Assembly: GCA_964423795.1 (NCBI GenBank)
Contig: CAYRGC010000026.1
Coordinates: 1-13,934 of the forward strand
Source: CAYRGC01 sp964423795
GTDB lineage: Bacteria > Patescibacteriota > Gracilibacteria > Peribacterales > Peribacteraceae
Length of the DNA: 13,934 bases
Direction of reading: 5' to 3'
This document shows positions 13,268-13,934 of this stretch, in pieces. The first letter of the stretch is position 1, and the number at the start of each line of letters is the position of its first letter. The position numbers and the translations under genes were made by a program. Under the pieces are notes generated by a model. It was not told the DNA's origin. It made no database searches and was given only the letters and a program-made list of their open reading frames with translations.

Positions 13268-13337
13268 CAACCAGGCAACCGAGTAACCAAGCAACCAAGA
13301 TTCCCGGTTGCTTGGTTTCCTGATTTCTTGGTTACTT
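13268..13337. repeat. 8-bp-unit tandem repeat, four units mirrored by four inverted units
   Basis: Four units CAACCAGG, CAACCGAG, TAACCAAG, CAACCAAG (13268-13299) are followed after ATTCCC by GGTTGCTT, GGTTTCCT, GATTTCTT, GGTTACTT (13306-13337), which are inverted relatives. AACCAAGCAACC (13285-13296) and GGTTGCTTGGTT (13306-13317) form a perfect 12-pair stem with a nine-base loop, and other registers can pair too. It lies 15 bp upstream of the GT4 ATG, in its likely leader or promoter zone. No T-run follows on either side. Confidence 0.75.
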
Positions 13338-13338
13338 G

Positions 13339-13371
13339 TTAGATATCTAAGTTCGTCACCGTCTTCGCGTG
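13339..13371 (-). pseudogene. Relic of a second gyrB 3' end (10 codons plus stop)
   Basis: On the minus strand this 33-bp segment encodes HAKTVTNLDI and TAA, exactly the last ten residues of the gyrB gene ending 73 bp away at 13412. The copies share 26 of 33 bases; all seven differences are silent (six third-position changes, plus TAA for TGA). Homology stops abruptly upstream of the His codon. It is out of frame with gyrB (offset 73) and has no start, so it is not translated as such. Confidence 0.8.
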
Positions 13372-13398
13372 CGCCCTTCGTCAGGCTCAGGGTGACAA
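13372..13398. repeat. Dispersed-repeat-like segment (CCCTTCGTCAGGCTCAGGG type)
   Basis: The segment CCCTTCGTCAGGCTCAGGGT with its GACA tail reads HPEPDEG on the minus strand. From memory it resembles a widespread intergenic repeat, often mis-translated as HPELVEG-like peptides in bacterial assemblies. It is inserted between the gyrB stop and the relic gyrB tail. CCCT/AGGG can form a weak stem. Copy number in the genome cannot be judged from one window. Confidence 0.45.
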
Positions 13399-13411
13399 AT
13401 GCTAAGCATGA

Positions 13412-13934
13412 TCAAATATCCAAGTTGGTAACAGTCTTCGCATGGGTTTGGATAAACTTTCTGCGAGGAGCGACTTCGCTGCCCATGAGGGTGTTGAAGA
13501 CGAGGTTCGCGGCCTCCGCGTCGTCCATCGTCACCTTGAGCATGATGCGGTTCTCGGGATCCATCGTGGTCTCCCACAGCTGCTCGGGGTTCATTTCGCC
13601 GAGACCTTTGTAGCGCTGGATGTTGACCTTGCGCTTCTTCGGAGCCTCGTCCTTCTTTCCCTTGGCGGCTTTCGTCAGCTTCTCGTTCTCGTCCTCCTGC
13701 GCGGCCTCCGGAGCGGCCTCGCCTGCGTCATCGACCTGCTGGAACTCCTCCTGCGCGATGCCCCACTCCTTGAGGAGCGCGAGCTTCTCCTCGTCGTTAT
13801 AGACGTAGCGCGCGTCCTTGTCGCGCTGCACCTTGTAGAGGGGCGGCTGCGCGATGAAGAGGTGGCCCTTCTCGATCAACTCGGGGAAGTGGCGGTAGAA
13901 GAGCGTCAGGAGCAGCGTGCGGATGTGCGCGCCG
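13412..13934 (-). CDS. gyrB: DNA gyrase subunit B, C-terminal part (5' end outside window)
   Basis: The last 173 residues of GyrB, which with GyrA introduces negative supercoils into DNA using ATP. The visible start GAHIRTLLLTLFYRHFPEL is the end of the Toprim metal-binding region (normally DADVDGAHIRTLLLTF). IAQPPLYKV follows. The charged, Ala/Glu/Lys-rich stretch at visible residues about 61-103 is a low-complexity linker. Then come NIQRYKGLGEMNPEQLWETTMDP (104-126) and the terminal LMGSEVAPRRKFIQTHAKTVTNLDI, all diagnostic of GyrB/ParE. The LMGSEVAPRR ending favours GyrB over ParE. The reading frame is open to the window's right edge, with one leftover base at 13934. Stop is TGA at 13412. 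A silent-substituted second copy of its last codons lies downstream. Confidence 0.95.
   Translation of the reverse strand, partial: GAHIRTLLLTLFYRHFPELIEKGHLFIAQPPLYKVQRDKDARYVYNDEEKLALLKEWGIAQEEFQQVDDAGEAAPEAAQEDENEKLTKAAKGKKDEAPKKRKVNIQRYKGLGEMNPEQLWETTMDPENRIMLKVTMDDAEAANLVFNTLMGSEVAPRRKFIQTHAKTVTNLDI

Noticed and set aside
13254..13298. 15-codon N-terminal extension of the GT4 gene
   Set aside because: It is translated from the CAACCAAG-type repeat, and GT4 enzymes start at MRIAYF-like sequence.
13268..13337. CRISPR array
   Set aside because: Units are 8 bp, contiguous and mirrored, with no spacers.

Overview
The window looks like a piece of a compact, GC-rich genome of the Candidate Phyla Radiation (Patescibacteria). 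This placement is inferred from gene content and style: genes are packed tail-to-tail with overlaps, most starts lack a Shine-Dalgarno sequence, and a VirB2-like pilin, a VirD4-like membrane ATPase and a PKD-domain surface protein occur together. No phylogenetic marker was tested. Genes whose stops are visible end mostly in TGA, so UGA is a normal stop here, unlike in Gracilibacteria or Absconditabacteria.

Layout from left to right. (1) Minus strand: a VirD4/TraD-like ATPase cut by the left edge (1-2149), and upstream of it a secreted SLH-like/RlpA-like cell-wall protein (2266-3354). (2) A 476-bp gap (3355-3830) holds a 28% GC core with an 83-bp nested inverted repeat and weak small ORFs. (3) A PycTM-like three-helix membrane protein (plus, 3831-4337) ends one base from a convergent M24 metallopeptidase (minus, 4339-5331). 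(4) A plus-strand pair joined by an ATGA overlap: a VirB2/TrbC-like pilin (5394-5774) and an 825-residue PKD/single-pass protein with a Pro-rich tail carrying five regularly spaced WL motifs (5771-8248). (5) A convergent unknown gene (minus, 8239-9030). (6) tRNA-His(GTG) with encoded CCA (9210-9287), a small multipass membrane protein (minus, 9436-9864), then hisS (9970-11319) followed after one base by a GT2 glycosyltransferase (11321-12046). (7) A convergent GT4 glycosyltransferase (minus, 11997-13253) overlaps the GT2 gene by 50 bp. (8) A repeat-rich spacer (13254-13411) and the 3' end of gyrB (minus, 13412-13934).

Functionally, the VirD4-like ATPase, pilin and PKD protein could belong to one envelope-spanning secretion, pilus or DNA-uptake apparatus. 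The RlpA-like protein would act on the wall, and the two glycosyltransferases on surface glycans. tRNA-His and its synthetase lie within 700 bp of each other. The PycTM-like gene resembles the membrane effector of cyclic-pyrimidine (Pycsar) anti-phage systems, but no cyclase is present in the window.

The most unexpected sequence-level observation is just downstream of gyrB. A second copy of its last ten codons plus stop is present, and every difference between the copies is synonymous. This implies a relic of a second, divergent gyrB allele.
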